DNA of 64,000 bases from Fasciolopsis buskii (Eukaryota; Platyhelminthes; Trematoda; Plagiorchiida; Fasciolidae): assembly GCA_008360955.1 (NCBI GenBank), contig LUCM01010487.1, forward strand, positions 62,913-126,912, read 5' to 3'. Below, piece by piece: positions 1-14,918 of the stretch (position 1 is its first letter; each line of letters starts with the position of its first letter). Made by a program: the position numbers and the translations under genes. Below the pieces are notes generated by a model. It saw only the letters and a list, made by a program, of their open reading frames with translations, was not told the origin of the DNA and searched no databases.

Positions 1-3000
1 AAGACAGACATAGTGAAGTGCGCTTTATGTCGAGAATGATATAATCCTGCGCAGTTAGTTAAGACTTGGTCTTGAGAAACCGGCTATTATTAGATGGTCG
101 ATCTTAATGAATTAGTTTGTTTTAATAAATGTACATTGTTGGCTCTGCTGCCACAGTGTATGTGAAAATTCTGGAAGGTTTCCCCTGGAATGCTTTGCTC
201 ACCAACCATTTCTTGAACCCAAATGTTTACGTATACAAATTTGCTAGGACATAAGAAGACTTCTGATGTAAGTGTCGATTCACGGATTAAGTTCCACTTC
301 ATCTGTTAATAAACTGAAACTTCCAAAGACTACAGCAATGTGAAGTAAACTTCACGCTGGAAACAACCGGGCCCTGTATCAGAGGCGCAGAACAAACAAA
401 GCTAAAGAGTATTCGGAAGTTTGCACATTCTCATCCTTCATTAATTCACAATCCGTATTGCAACTTGATTTAGTGAGTTCGCAAAGAAAGTAGCCAAAGC
501 TATTTTCTCAAAATCAAGCAAAACATCTAATTATAGGGTAAATCATAGGGAAAATTTCCAGGAGATTTCCACATAACTCAAACTCGAATGGTATCAAACT
601 TCTTCCGTGCGGCTGTGGAGGTAATTATACGATGTTTTGTGACATCATGCCAACTTTATCGGCTGAAACAGAGTGAACGAAATTGTCCTGCTGATTTAGA
701 TGAACTGATATCTGAGCGTTTGGAACAGTTGATGGTATCGCGAATTGACCTTGTTTACAGGCTGAGCACCATTTCCCGGTGCTACATGTATGTGCCCGGG
801 ACAATCATAAATATTCTGAGTTCAAGGTATGTAATACAGGCAGTGCTTAGTCCAGAATTTTGCACCACAACCCTGTGAAGTAAAAATGACCAGACTATCC
901 CCTAGGGACTATCGAATTTTGATCATCGACAGATGCGGAAATTTGACTTTGTTTGGATTTGTGCTCCTTGATTTTCGCATGGTAGAAGAATGACGAGTGA
1001 CGAGCCCTTGACATCCACCGAACTACGTCGTCCTTGACAAAAATCAACAAAACCTGTTTGCAGATCAACGGTAGCACACGGTTTACTGTGAATTTCCAAT
1101 TCAAAGTCAACATGCACCATAAACATTGATTTCATTTTTGTAGTCTGTGATGTAGAACAGACCATTATCTTTTACCCCAATAATCTCCAGGATGATTTGC
1201 ACATTGCAACTAAGTCCGGGATGCAATATTATAAATCGCAAAGTGGTGAAATTGTTCCCCGTTTACCATAAAATTCTGTTCCTCGGAGAAGACCTGGTTT
1301 GCTGACAGGCATTCGGAATTAACGAAACATTTGCTGTCGACGCTTCGAAAATATCGGTCACAACTGGCTTTTGCTGTGGGCAACACATTACCAAATATGG
1401 CTTGTTGCTTTGGACCAGCAGGGATGGAAATTGGAGAGACACTGGTGACACAAACACTTTATTTGGAATACCTGAGTCTTGTGCTTCTCGAGAGCAAATT
1501 TTCCCGGATAACGTGAGTTCCAGTGAGGGAAAAATGTAATCGAAATAGGAGTCATTAAAAAACAGGAACACCAATCCCCCAAAACAGCTACGCATGCTAT
1601 CAAGAGACTTATGAATATCATAAAATTCTTTTACACTGTTTTATAAAGTGAACAAATGAAATGAAACGCGACTAGTGGTGTTCAAAATCATGCCGGAAAT
1701 TGCCACGAACAAAAGCTGCCACACTGACTACCCAAATATATCTTACAGACGTACCATTAAGACCCATCTAACCTTTCTTCTTAGGAGGCCATTTTTCAGG
1801 CTTCCTGCGAATGAATGTTCGTAGAATTGTCTTACTTTGTGACTCTCGTTCTGAGTTTCTTCCGGTCGGAAAGATCACGCTTTAGGTTTCTCTCTTTAAA
1901 AACAAGAAAATACTCGGTATGAATGTCCGGTTTTATCAGTTCCGTATTCCATGTTTGATTTATTCGCATATGCGTGCACGGCTTTGGGTGTGTTCAGTAA
2001 GCTGCACAGATTGGTCTGCAAAAGTCAGGCACTGGATACGGGTTATTTCAAACCGAGCAAAATTCTCTGTTTCCCGAGATGAGATAATTCACAATGTTGT
2101 TGGTATAGGATGGTCGTTGCCGTTTCGTCGATTGCATCAAAAGTTTACCACTTTACATCTTGTGGGTGAGTTACTCGTATGTGTCTGAAGATGGCACAAA
2201 TCCGTCATTTATGACAGCGCTTTTGCGTGATCAGCGCGCTCCTAGGATGCGTGGCAGATGGTCGCAAGTTTTTATTGTTCCAATGCACAACGCCTTATTT
2301 TTCGAAGAAGCGATAATTATCTATGTGGTCTGCCTATATTTGCAATCTACTGCAATCGCATTTTGTGCTGGAAACCGATAAGTCCAACCGGGAGAATAAA
2401 AGAATCCAATGTTCCGTATGGAACGTCTTAGATTTACGTTCCAGGTAACACACATGATTGTGCGAACTAAATGGAATAACTGTCTATTTCATTGGGGCTA
2501 TCTCGGCTGAGTTGCTAAAGACAACTAAATCTAACCGTTATACACTGAGAATGTGAACGGCAAGTGAAATTCCTAATTTACGTCTTCCATTTAACCAGTT
2601 ATCACTACATCGATTTCGATGTATTGACTGAATGCCAATATTTGCTTGAACGAATGGTCAGTGGTCAAAATGCATTATGGTTTTTTTCAGTCTGACAGAC
2701 TTGTAACTCAGACACGCGAAATGTTGGAGACTAGTCATCCGAGAGATTAAAACAAAAAAGCTGTTTTCGTTTATTGTTGTCCCCTCCTTCACTAATACGC
2801 AACGTGAAAACGGTTTATCGTGAAATAAGAAAACTAAACTTAACTGAGCTGATTAGAATAGTCTTTTCGTTAATTTCAATGCTTTTAGAAAAATAAGATT
2901 TATCGGATTTTTGTTGAGGAAAATGCAGCGTTAAGCGTTTTCCACCCTTGAAGCTTGACACTGTTGTGTATCACAAACGTGAAGAATTGGATCATATCAA

Positions 3001-3895
3001 GTCTATAAACGTGAAGGTACAAGAGTATCATCATTCCGAATGAAGGTGACATAGTGTCAGTACACGAGCTCAAGGCTAATTGTGCCTTTTAGGATGGTAA
3101 ACAATTTAATTCGCCAGCATTGACGGCAACTCGAACTCACAAGGTGCCCTTTTTAGCATTCATTTATATAATCCTTTTTCGTTGCATCTAATAAAATATG
3201 CAGGGAAGTCACCAGTCCGTTGAAAAATAAGCATTGCAAAACAAGATCTACTCTGATTTTCTTTTGCAGACATGACTGTGAAGTCAAAAAATTCTAGAAT
3301 TTCTCCTAATGCATGGACTGCGTTCCACCTTTGCTTCTGGACACAATCCTTTGACTTGTTGGATCCATTTGCCAAGTACACTTTTATTGAATGGACTTCT
3401 ACAGAATTGTAATAAATTACCGATGAGTGAACTGTAGTTTTTCTATTTTCTTGCTCTTCTAGAACATTGCACAAAACTTAAAGCAAAATGGCAAAAATAC
3501 GGTGTACTTAAGAGTAACTTTCTGCATGAGCCATTTGAAACAAAAAGAAATCCATGCATCTACCAGATGCTTGCAAAATGTATTTCATAAACACTTGCAC
3601 TGCATTGTTTAGACAATTCAGTTTCCATTCGTTCAAAGACCAGATAATTCATCATTGTACTGGCAGTGAAACTCAGTTTTTCGCCTGGTCCGGAATTGAA
3701 TGAGCCAGTTCACTGATTTCTTCGATGTCGAGGGATAGGTTAAATGACGTCGTGGTCTTTGTAGGCTTTTGATAGCAAAACCCACGACTTACTGGACATC
3801 CCATGGACAATGGAATTGAAATATGTTTTTGCAACGTGTATCCGGAGCAAAATATGATGGATTGTGCTGTCACACACTCGTGTACATCAATGCAT

Positions 3896-3911
3896 TTATA
3901 TATATATATAT
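3896..3911. repeat. AT microsatellite
   Basis: Short run of alternating T and A. Confidence 0.8.
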
Positions 3912-5102
3912 TTGTATACATAAATCTACTGGCTGCTTACAGTTCTGTTTGCTATTTTACCTTCTCCTATACAAGCTTTTTCAGTCCTACTGCTCTCACT
4001 CTGTGTGAACTGGTCTGAACAATTCAGCTGACTTTCGTTGTAAATGCGCAATTGCCTGCGTGCTAAGGAAAATAAGATGTTTTGTTACATTTCATTTTAA
4101 AACTGACCTTGAAAATATACCGCAAGATTCGTTGTCATGTACAGAACGTCTAGTTCACCTGGGTGGTGATTAATCCAGTCCGAGATTTGATAGTCTGGCG
4201 GCAGAATAGAATGAATTTCGTACTAATATGAATGCTTTTGATGTAAAAACAGCAGCAGATATTTCCCAGCTAAAACGTGAAGCGTACATGAATGCTGAGT
4301 CCAGTTCACATTTACCCGCTTATTTGTCGTGAGATCTCTACATCTGAACCAACGATAAAAACATGGAGGCGTTTGCCGTATAGTTCACTTTCATCCATTA
4401 TCAAATAGGATGATCTGAGCGTAAACAAAGCTGGAGCTGTCTTTTTTTGTCCTTGATTTTTATTCGAGAACTGGAAACCAGCATTGCATGATGAGCCAGT
4501 AGAAAGTTAAAAAGTGAGCACTTAATCCAACTGATGGCTATAAATGTAGGTAATTTGCAGCACCAGTTCGCTGTTAGCAAAAGTTTATTTCGGTATTACT
4601 TGGACTAAACCGTTAATTATATCAAGCAGCTTTAAAGCATATGGGCATAGAAATTCATTTTGTCAAATATGGATCGCAAACTACCTAAGATTTTTTCACA
4701 TGCTTATGAAAACTACTTGTGAGTGGTGAGATTGATTTCACTGTGCGTAACTGATTGCTCCTTCCGTGTGCAATTCAACGGTGTAGTATACACTGGGATG
4801 GCGGACTTCGAAGGACTTCTTTGGTAAACCGAAAAAGTGCAATCTGATCATTAAACGAGGGTCAAATTTTAGAACCATATCCGAAAGCAAAACTAGACTC
4901 ACCTTAGGGAGGGAGACTGTACATCAGCGGTTTTTGTAAAAAACTTGGAATTTGAGTAATTAAGTGGATATCTCGGATAGTAAGAGGGCTTTCCGGTCTT
5001 ATAATCGCCTTGTGTTTACTAAAATAACATCTGGAAACGAAAGAAGAATGAGGATGTGTTAAAAGAATCGATAATTCGATACAATATTCATATGAATCCG
5101 AC

Positions 5103-5236
5103 TATCAGTGGGTGAAAGACTCGAGTCCCACACTGGCTGGAACCCATCCGTCACGCCATTTCATTATCAGCCCCAGGGTTTGGACTCGGTTACGTTTGTC
5201 GGCAAGAAGACGTGTTACTATTGAGCCACAGAGCCC
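5103..5236 (-). repeat. Possible tRNA-related SINE fragment
   Basis: Read on the minus strand it starts gggctctgtggctcaatagt, with a box-A-like tggctcaatag, and contains gggttccagcc (box-B-like) further on. It is more GC-rich than its surroundings. A full cloverleaf is not evident and I saw no second copy in the window, so the assignment is tentative. Confidence 0.27.
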
Positions 5237-8200
5237 TCCATTTTGAGGATTAAAACTACCTAATATAGTTTGTTCGAATGTTATACTCAACGATTAGCGA
5301 TCAGTGGGATTGTTCCCTATTCAATTTGCAGTGACTGAATTAATACAATAAAATTGACTTTCTTGATTTTCTTCAGCAAGCCTTCAGCTTGCTGCGCGCT
5401 CACTATTTGTCATCGTAATCTCGAATTTCTTAGTATTTGGATCCCTGGAAAGTATTCCGTTTCTTGATCAGTCACAACTACCTGGAAGCCATGAACCGGC
5501 GAGGACCCGTTTTCAAAAGCTAACCTAATTTGACGTTTCGTGGGCGGAGTCAACTATGACGGATAGAAAAACAATAATAAAGAAATGCAACAGATAAGCA
5601 CTGTGTTGAAACTAAAAAGGTATTCAGCTATTCACAGCTTCCAAGCAATTTCAATGCTTTCCTTCATGTTGCAACTCCTCATTTTTGAAACTATCAGCAA
5701 TACATTTTGTGTGAAACCAATCGGAAATTTCTCTTGAGCTCAGCAACCTAGTGGGCGAGGAATGACGCCTTTGTCTCCCTAACTATATCCAAAATGGAGA
5801 TATCCAGCAATGATTCCCAAAAATCTGAATCACAAAGCAGTAGCGTCCAATTTTCCAGGCCAATCATGATTGGAATGCCAGGGTGCACAAATGATTAGGA
5901 GACGAAAGATAAATTACGATTAGATGCTTGGTTGACTACGGCAGATCAATAATTAAAGTTTTGAGCAAACATTTGTAATGATTTGACTCATTATGGATTT
6001 CAGAACATATCGTGGTCACAGAATACGCCAGGCCAAAGTCTAGCGTAATTCAGTTCAATTCAGCAGCATCTGGTGAGTGAACTAATCTGGTGGTAGCATT
6101 CATTGCTTATTTAGGCGATCGTTTGATTTGAAGTTAAAATTATCTCCACGGGAAAAAAAAAATGGCTTTTTAAATAACTAAATGATCCTTAATGGCATTT
6201 ATTGGGAGATTTTGAGTAATTTGACTGGTAAATATTTCATATTCGCTTTAGCTACACATATCACCCAGCTGAATGTGATTTGCTAACCAACGACACTATA
6301 AGATAATATCCCCGGTGTTTTCGAGTATGGGCTGTAGAAGCCATGGCAGAAAGACAGAAGAACCGAACATTATTTGGTATGGATTAATAACAGATAATGT
6401 GAAATTCTTATTGTTAATATCCGGACCACTAATGTGATACAAATCTTGCTACCAGTGGACAAAAATATCGCTTGAATTACGCTAGCCGCAGATTGTTGGT
6501 CAGTTTAAAAATAGAATGTCTTACGGCCTAATCAATACTTGTCCTCGTAAGGTATTCACAGTACGGTGTGCTAATGCATTCCACAAACCAATTCACTGAT
6601 CATTACTTTTCACTGTTATTGAGGCAATAACATGCAATGGAAAGGACTTCACATCAAAAGGCCAATGCATTAGAAAATATGTATAAATATATTGTCCCGG
6701 AAATGCATCCCTAATCCTTCACAGTTCACGAAACAAGAAGCAAGACTGGACGGAATTAGGGGAACAACTTTTTCTTATCTCCGATATTAACAACCCATGG
6801 TTTACGTGGCATTGCGAATGGTTAGAAAATTACATTGTCAACCAGTGCTAATGAAGTTTAAGGCAGGAACAAAGGCGCTAACTGTCGATTGGTTGAGTTG
6901 CATGTATGCGTTGCTTCAGACATTGGTCTTGGCTCGTTTTTTACCAGTTACTGTTAAGGACGATCCTGTTCTGAAATGTAGAGTTTGCAAAACAGTTACC
7001 CAAGTCATCGTTTGAGGTACAGATGCCACGAATGAGTACATTTTGCGCAGGAAACCCCGAGATACTGGTCGTAGGGAGACGAAAACGGTGTCTGTATTAT
7101 TTCGGTCAGAAATAACCAGGCATGCCTTAAATTGAATGCTGACTAATTGGGCTTAAGCAAAAACAGATTTATAGTTAGTCTCATTTAATTGGACACATCC
7201 GTCCATTGAGATGAATTTAAATCGATTCCGTTTTTTTTGTGTGTGTGTGGAATGACATATCGAAATAAATTGACTGGACATGATGCAGTCTGACAAGTGG
7301 TGACTGTGCGATATCTTGAAATCTTTGTTTATTTTTAGAAAACGAAAAAACAACATTTTGTGGGCCCTGCAACAAAACACGTCCTTTCCACTCCACATCT
7401 GCGCATAAAATTGCATACTACCTTCCCAGATAAAGCACTATACATCCCAGATAAACAGTAAACTTTGTTCACAGAAATGTGTAATGTCGGTATTCAAAAT
7501 ACGGAACAGAAGAGCTCGACCATGTTTGATCTGGTTAGGTAAATGAGCATAAATTCTACCTTGTCTTCGCAATCAAATTTGGATGACCTTAAATGTTGCA
7601 TATCAAGTAATCCATTCTAATTGACCAGTATGGCCTGGGGATGAATGTGAAGGAAATTATTAGTGGTCGAGTAAAACCCGTCGACGGTGGATATCACGGT
7701 TGGCGCATTCTGGAATCGGGGAATTGAAACCTTTTATCTTTGGTATTTCTAATTAACTCATTATTCGACACAAAACGCAGTAGAAATTTTCTTAAATTCC
7801 CCACACTATCGAACTAGCCGATCTCCAGAAACGTTCAACTCCAAATGAGAGAGTCTAACAGAGCCGGTTAAATTTGTGGGTTCCTATGTGCAACAAATAG
7901 TCTGGTTCTCACAAACCTCATTAGAAACGTTTAAAACAGCATACAGTTGGAGACGTTTTCCGAGTAGCTCTCATTTGTAAGCTTGCTCCTCAAAGATCAA
8001 ACATAACTACACCGCATGTCAACATTTTCAGTGGTGCCCAACGTGTTAAAAAATGTCGAATTCAGACAGACAGCTACCAAATGACAGAATATCACATCCA
8101 AACGCATTTGTATAACAGAAAATACAGAGTAGACTCAATAAGTCGACCACACTAAACATCATAGTATGCCTAGCTGTTCCACTTAAAGCGAACGTTATTA

Positions 8201-8458
8201 TCATTTGAGTCACTCAATAATGGATTGCACTGCTCCTAAACTGCCAATGCAAACAGGGTTAATTTCAAATAAAAAACCCCAACTAGAAAAGTGAGTAGAC
8301 CAAAGTGATACATGCCCAGCATTCTTTGCATGATAAATATTTAGGAAGTACATTTGCAATAATTTCCACCCTACGAAATTGATAAAATTTCCAGTCGTTT
8401 TGACTATATTTGGCCGCAGATGCCCTGAGTTATGCCATTACTTATTTTGTTTCTTCAG

Positions 8459-8570
8459 GGATAGCGAACAAGATTTTACCCGAATTAGAATGAACGAAAA
8501 CTCTCCAAAGCGCGTGTTTCTCAGTCAATATTTAGAGTTCCGTTTTTCTGCAAGTCAAGCTTTTAAGTGC
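8459..8570 (+). CDS. Candidate internal exon of the upstream surface-protein gene
   Basis: The acceptor is tattttgtttcttcag and the donor TGC|gtatgg. It encodes 37 residues starting DSEQDFTRIR and ending AFKC, with no stop. The exit phase 0 agrees with the entry phase of 14919-15068. Joined, they would read AFKC-ISEENGTDKPDVLC, which resembles the RFKC...C start of module 3 in the downstream gene. No homology is known, and the support is only splice signals and phase. Confidence 0.3.
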
Positions 8571-9238
8571 GTATGGATTGGATAGTCTTTAGCAGAGTGT
8601 ACTCCAGCTTGTTAACGATTTCATTAACCAAAGTGGATAGCATTCTTAGTATTACTCGGGTAAGTATTTGCTCAGTAGAACGATCGATTTTTTCAGCTGT
8701 TTAGGGACTGGGAAAATGGGCTGGGAAAATAAGTGGTGGCTGCCATTGAACGTTGTATCTTTTACACGATAGCCTATGTGCTTACGAGTGAGATTTTCAA
8801 CCCCAAGGCAATGATCTCCTTTTTGATAAATGTTGGCAAATCCCGGCAAAGATTCTATTCAAATCAACTCGAAAGCTGATGCGATAGATGATGTGTTCGA
8901 TAGACGACTGAACCGTTCTAATTTCATTGCCCCGAGGAGTGTTACACTTGCCGCAAAGGACAAATTTAGCACATATTCTAACCACAAAGGAGAAAAGGTG
9001 ATCCACCTAACTAGAGTTAATTCGACATTTTCTAATATCTGAATTAATAAGCTAAATGGCATTCTACAAAATAGTAAATATTTTAATAGACAAAATGTGA
9101 GTCCATGCACCATAGTATTCGGACTGTTCACTCATGTGTGCACGTTTTTTCGGGTGAAAATTTTGTACCATTCGTGGTCTACATCAGACTCAATATTAAA
9201 ACCACAGAGACGTTGTTTAACTTTTTTCCTCTCTCTAG

Positions 9239-9369
9239 TTCGGGTTTCATTCAAAGAGCAGTCAACTAGTGTGGTCAACGATACTTGGCTTTGCATGAAC
9301 AGGGGTGGGTGGGTTCCAAAACGTTTGATGTTGAAGTTCAAAAAGGAGACCGTCGAGAGCCGGCCTGGT
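9239..9369 (+). CDS. Candidate exon, unknown protein
   Basis: The acceptor tttttcctctctctag is very strong and the donor is CCTG|gttagt. The frame enters after two bases and leaves in phase 1. The peptide begins RVSFKEQSTSVVNDTW and contains a basic stretch (KRLMLKFKK). Phase does not match the neighbouring candidates at 8459 or 14919, so it may belong to another transcript. Its exit phase does match 25664, but that join would put over 25 residues before the signal-like core. Confidence 0.3.
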
Positions 9370-9685
9370 TAGTCCAGCAGCTGGGATGCTTAGCTTACCG
9401 TTGTCTTTCCCGGGTTTGTTTCACAGATGGGATGCCGTGAATATTTATAACTAATGAGTGTTAGCAAGAGTGAAACAGGCATGCATAGCAAATATTACGG
9501 AAAAAGTGGTCTAAGTAGTATATTGAGGACCGTTTGGGGATAGTGGATAATCTCGGTGGCAAATTCAAGCCGTACTTAGGTTAGTGATCCGTAATTGATC
9601 GACTGGAGAGAGGGGCAGAGTGATCTAAAGATTGTTGTTCTCGTAGAACACAGTAATCCAAGTATCTGGGTTTTTAACGGGATTT

Positions 9686-9703
9686 AATATATATATATAT
9701 ATG
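9686..9703. repeat. AT microsatellite
   Basis: Alternating AT run of about 18 bases in otherwise unremarkable AT-rich DNA. Confidence 0.8.
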
Positions 9704-10533
9704 TATGGGGTCCAGATTCCTAGTGCAGTCACACAATAAACGACTGTTCCTATAGTTCTTTCATAGTGGAACCGTACAAGTGAAGGTATATGAAGATCTA
9801 AGACGCCCAAAACGCTGAAGATTTAAAGACCCTTTTCTTTCTAGTTTTATTATTTGGCTAAAAATTGGCAACGTTCGATTGATTTGATATCTAGAATGTT
9901 CGCCCAAAACTATAAATCCCGAATTCGAACCTGAAGTGTTGTTTAAGAAGTGCACACTAGTGGTGATTCTTAAAATGCTCAAACAATTACACAATGTTAT
10001 TATGAAACTCACAGTAAGAATAATGTTAAAATCAATGACAAGAGGAAAATAACTCAATGATTTTGCTTAGCTTAGAGAAAAATGACCAACTTTTTAAGTC
10101 TATGATTTTTGGAAGAAATCTAGTCACATTGAAGGAAAAACAATTACAATATTTATACTGCTGATCGCACAAATGTAGCAGGGTGGACGACAAGACAAAT
10201 TGCTCGAGAGAGTCATTTCCTGTCTTTATTCAATGCACCATCAAGATGGGAGCCTGGTCTATCCAAAAGAATATTTGTGAGAACGCTAGGCTGTTGTTCC
10301 ATCAGTTTTATTCTCAAATCACTATTAACTGGTAGCACAAGTTCTTGCAAGAAAAATGTATTCGCCTGAAAAAGAATTTCTTTGACTATGTAGCAATGCA
10401 TACTACTTCGATTATTGATGAGTGTGTATTCGGGCCCATTTAACTGATAGCAATTTCATTGATTTTGTCATTAACCTTTTGATTCATTCGATTAACTTGA
10501 TTCATTTTTCAGCTTTCAAACGTTCCGCTGCTA

Positions 10534-10553
10534 AGAGAGAGAGAGAGAGAGAG
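10534..10553. repeat. GA microsatellite
   Basis: Ten AG dinucleotides in a row. Confidence 0.85.
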
Positions 10554-11129
10554 TCAACACTTTGGTTTTGCCCATTACGACTGACTTGTTGCCTTACCTC
10601 AAAATAGTCGCTTTCTGGCTTTGTCTTGCTGAGACGTTCAGTGACTTCTCGCTTGGATTTCGCTGATAGCGGTTGATCATGCATCGTCTTGATAAAGTAA
10701 CAGCAGTTTACAGCCAAGGATTATTGCCTTTCCAGCTATCATTCGTCCCCAGGGAATGACCGGTAACCAAAAGTTCTACGACTTTAGGACTGCGTATTTG
10801 GAGAGGGTGGGAAAAATCGTATTTCCTTTTAAGAACATGAAGGATTGCGAGAATTCAGAAACGGTAACAGGACAAGCCAAGTATTTCGCGAAAAAATCAC
10901 AGATTCACAATATTCATAATTGAATGCACTGACAACGTGGCCACCATTTTAGATGCAAGTTGCATTTTATCACTACGGGAATGGTTTCTTTTATCTGACT
11001 GAGTCCAGGACTTTAAATTACACCAAACCAGAGTTGCTTTTTCAAATAAATAATTCTTAATAATGTTCCTTGTTATTCACTGGTTTATGATCGTACATCA
11101 TGATAGTTTGATTGTGAAAAGTCCTTTTT

Positions 11130-11157
11130 GTGTGTGTGCGTGTGTGTGTGTCTGTGT
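11130..11157. repeat. TG microsatellite, interrupted
   Basis: TG repeats broken by one cg and one tc step. Confidence 0.85.
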
Positions 11158-14100
11158 AACAGATATTTGTATAACGATGCAGAGTGTGAATCATGTAGAT
11201 ACACTTGAATGTCTAAATATGGTTGTCGATAGATATCCATGAATCATGTCGCACGCATAATGCCAGCTGATCGAAAATAACAGAAAGAAGAGGTTACGTT
11301 GCCAAGCACGTAATGGTTTAGTTTCGCAATACTAATAAATGGCCGATAATCCGCGGAGAAAATCTCGAATTACTGGCGAGTATCTCCAAATCACGTAGCA
11401 ATAATTTTACATTAGAACAATACTAGTAGTCTAGATAAGGTAATATTTTTGTCATATTTTTCATGCCGCATCAAAGCTACAGCGGATCTTCTGCATGTCA
11501 CCTTCAAAATAAACAAGGAGAACGGAGGCAATAAAACTCAGCAAAAAGAAGGAAAATTTCAATAATAAGTATCTCACTTTTTCCTTAAACGCACAGAAGA
11601 TGATAGTAACCGCATTCCTGACCAGGTTCGTGGTTCCTTTCAGATTTTGGCTCAATTCTACAAGCGAGATATTTTTGTTGGGATGTTTAATCGTCAATAT
11701 ATCCCCAAGAGACAGTTTGCAGCTGTTGTTAGTCGATTAAAGCTACTGTCACACTCGTTGAACGATCAACATATCAGATCGGTGTTTGCCACTGAGCAAC
11801 GAGGCGAACAAGTTCGAGAGGATTTGGTTACAACGCACTGAATCCTCCAACCGAAACAGAAGATTTGGAAACCAATATGCGTTGAAGAAGAGAAAAAGAT
11901 GAGCTGATAAGCACGGTGGCTTGTCTGGCCAATTGAATTAGAGAAAAAATGTATCAGAATTTCACACGATGAACATTAAGTAAGATGTAACCAGGAAACT
12001 GAATGAGAACCTTGCATAAAACAGTCCCAATTTTTTGTTAGAATAATTATTCGGTGGGCATTTATTGATATTGAATGTTCTGTCAGAAAACACATTCTGA
12101 CTGATAAATATAAAGTCAACGCCTCATTCAAACTGACCCCGGAGCACGGTTGAAATAGTCTCGTGATTTTGGTCGAAAACTCTTTCAAATCAGGTCTATC
12201 TTAACGTCGAATTGTGGTTTATGAAAGAACGAAATTCACTGAGCAACAAAAACGGGTAAATTTATTGGATGTTTACTTTTTTCCATGATGTCATCGATTA
12301 ACCTAAGTACACCTGCTTTTATGCGGGTCTGTGATAGAATAGTGACAAGGTCAGGTTTTCTCTCTACTCCAGTCACGGGCGAGTGCTGCTTTCGTATTCT
12401 TAATGCTGTGACTTTATCAGTAGCTTTCTTGATGCACACGAAAAAGCAATTCGTTTTGGGTTGTTAGATGACATATTTTGTGATTGTGAAATAGGGAAAC
12501 AGCTAACTAAGTAAATGAATACTCAGGGAACGTATTTTTCAGGTTAGATCTTGAACTTAATTTTACTGGTGACCGAGTCAGAGCTAGGCGACTTTGCTGT
12601 AGATACGAAATCGCAACTGCTCTCGATGATGGTTCCAAAATTTAAACGGATGAGCATTCGGAAAAATTACTGCATTCTTCGGCCAAAAGGCATTGTTTCC
12701 CAAATTTGTTGGAATGTAATAATGGGACATTTGAAGTTCGCGGATTTTTCAAGCGGAAAAAGAAAAAGTCAAAGTGATGCGGTTCCCGTCTCTATTGCTA
12801 TTTATTTATTATTATATTTTCCACCAGTTTGCCTAATTATTTATTTGCCGAATAAAAAGTGGCAGCTTTTAAATTTCTCAAATAAATCCAATGGTCTACG
12901 AGGACGAGTTCTATTAACTTTTATGACCTGGAATACTTATCCCAGAATTATCTTCGATCATAAGTGAAAAAATGTTCGGCCAAATCTTCTACTGGTTTTT
13001 ACAAGTTTTAATCCCAGCAAAGTAGGTCATTCAAGAAATTGAAGACACTAGAGACAAGATTGCTGCGTTGCATATATTTATGAAATTTTATACATTTAAT
13101 TAACGGGATTGATTAATTTTTTTATTTAGATTTTTTCCAATGAGTCTTCAGGTCAACGGATTTGTTAAAGCGTTGAACGAAGTTGTCTAGGCCAAGTTTC
13201 TTTCGTGAACTGCTAGGCACCGGGGAAGTAAATAACAATGAAACCCAAAAAGATGTAAACTAGTGGAGAAAAGGGAAAATTTGCAACAGTAAACTACATA
13301 ACCTCGTTTGCTAACCCCTTTATTTACATTGCAACTTTAAATCTCGTAAGTAGGTATTTGCTTATCTTCCTATATTGTTTACTACGGGTTTGTGGCTAGT
13401 TACCTTACTACCGAGAACCGATTCTGTTGGTAACCAAAATAAGGAGCAAATGAGTTAAAAAACGGTAAAAACGAAATTGCGAGACGCACGGCTACTAAGG
13501 TAAAGAAGCTAAGCGGTACCACAAACCGCGGGGTTTCTTCGGTGTGACACAGCAGGTTTGTCAGGCAAAGTAAATTGATTGACGTGAAAAGTCACGCGTG
13601 CCTCTCTTCTCGTCTGGTTGTAGGCTGCACTAGGACGTTGACTTGTGCACGCAGACTAAGATGCTGGACCAGATTAGAGACCTTTCATCTGCAACTTTCG
13701 TTAGTTATTTCCGTTTTTGTTAACCAAGCAATTAGGGAGTAAAAAAACATTGCGCGGACCACTGAGTGAATAAAGTTGTGCACCAATTTTGACAAAATAA
13801 TCCTGGTTGCATGATTGTGCATCTTGTCAAACCATATGAAAAACAGGAATCTTAAAATCTGTCAGAAATTTCTAACGAATGTGTCCCGATATATACATAC
13901 ATTTATAAAGATAAACTGCTTAGTACGCTAGAGTACGTTGGCAGGAGTTGACACAAGAGTCAAAACTTACGCAGGCATTTTTTAGATTTGTCCCAACAAT
14001 ATGATGCCTTCCACTCTGGCCAGTTCAATAACCGTGTCCAGTCATTAAATATCTAACCGTTCTTTGAGGCCACTCATTAGGGCGATGCCAAATGGCGCGA

Positions 14101-14918
14101 TCGATTTCACTGATTTGCTTAAAGCGCTTTAAAACGTTTGCTCATTTCTAGCTCAAGTATTGTTTCAACTTGCATTTGTTTTATTTGAACTTCTGTTTCT
14201 TTGATAATACTTACACAAAACGTATTAATTGATAATGATGTTTTCTTTGTGCAATTGTATCTGGAAAATGTGGCTCTTAGACATTTTGGGCTATCGTATA
14301 CATGCCTCGTCCAGTTTCGTTGCATCTTTTAATGTTTCGTGTTAAAAAATTGATGGTTGAACTAACGCTGTCTTTTTAATCAGTTAGGCGAGGGACTCTG
14401 GGAAAAACAGGATTTCGTTTAAAGTTTAAAAGCGGACAGACAAAGTTTTGAACTGGTGAAATCACTTCGGTCTCCCCGTATAATTCTTAGAATAATGGCG
14501 TAAATTGCAGTGCCATTCACTTAGTTTTCAGGCTCTCTTTTGTCTTTTTCGATGCACTATTGCGCCAGATGAAAATTGATTTTACGGGGACTGCATGACT
14601 CCTTACGTAATGTTTGTTCTTCAATTTCACCAAAATTTCGTTTGATGCATCTGCCATGCTGTCCGTTAAGAAGCGTTTAGTTAACGTCAAATTCTGGATT
14701 ACACGACCAGAATATCATCTATCAGTTTGCATGTAAACTACCGGGGAAACGACTGAACTCCTTAAAGTTAAATATCTTGCGCGAATGCGTACAAAACAGT
14801 ACCATCATTTGGGCAATTTTATCAACATGTGTTGAAATATACAGAACGATCTTGGACTGCAGATTATAAATGCAGTTTTGTTCGTCTTCTACGAGTACTG
14901 ATTTTCCCATATTTTCAG

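Larger units (their letters stand above)
1..8458. other. No gene recognised
   Basis: All frames here are short and of the number expected by chance in AT-rich DNA. Apart from the SINE-like piece near 5.1-5.2 kb and an AT run near 3.9 kb, I see no repeat, RNA gene or paired splice signals that I trust. Confidence 0.5.
9370..14918. other. Non-coding or intronic stretch
   Basis: Holds three microsatellites. The longest frame (12551-12967 plus, 138 codons) has no clear splice borders and is within chance length. If 8459-8570 and 14919-15068 belong to one gene this is its intron. Confidence 0.4.

Noticed and set aside
6797..7015. Cys-containing plus-strand frame ending KDDPVLKCR before a gtttgc donor, considered as another cysteine module
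   Set aside because: Cysteine spacing (20 and 24) does not fit the module and the acceptor is poor.
8652..9131. Several overlapping frames on both strands with protein-like text (for example VENLTRKHIGYRVK on minus, DDVFDRRLNRSNF on plus)
   Set aside because: Both strands look equally plausible and no pair of splice sites with consistent phase settles it.
12551..12967. Plus-strand frame of 138 codons
   Set aside because: About one or two frames of this size are expected by chance; no splice borders, motif or repeat was seen.
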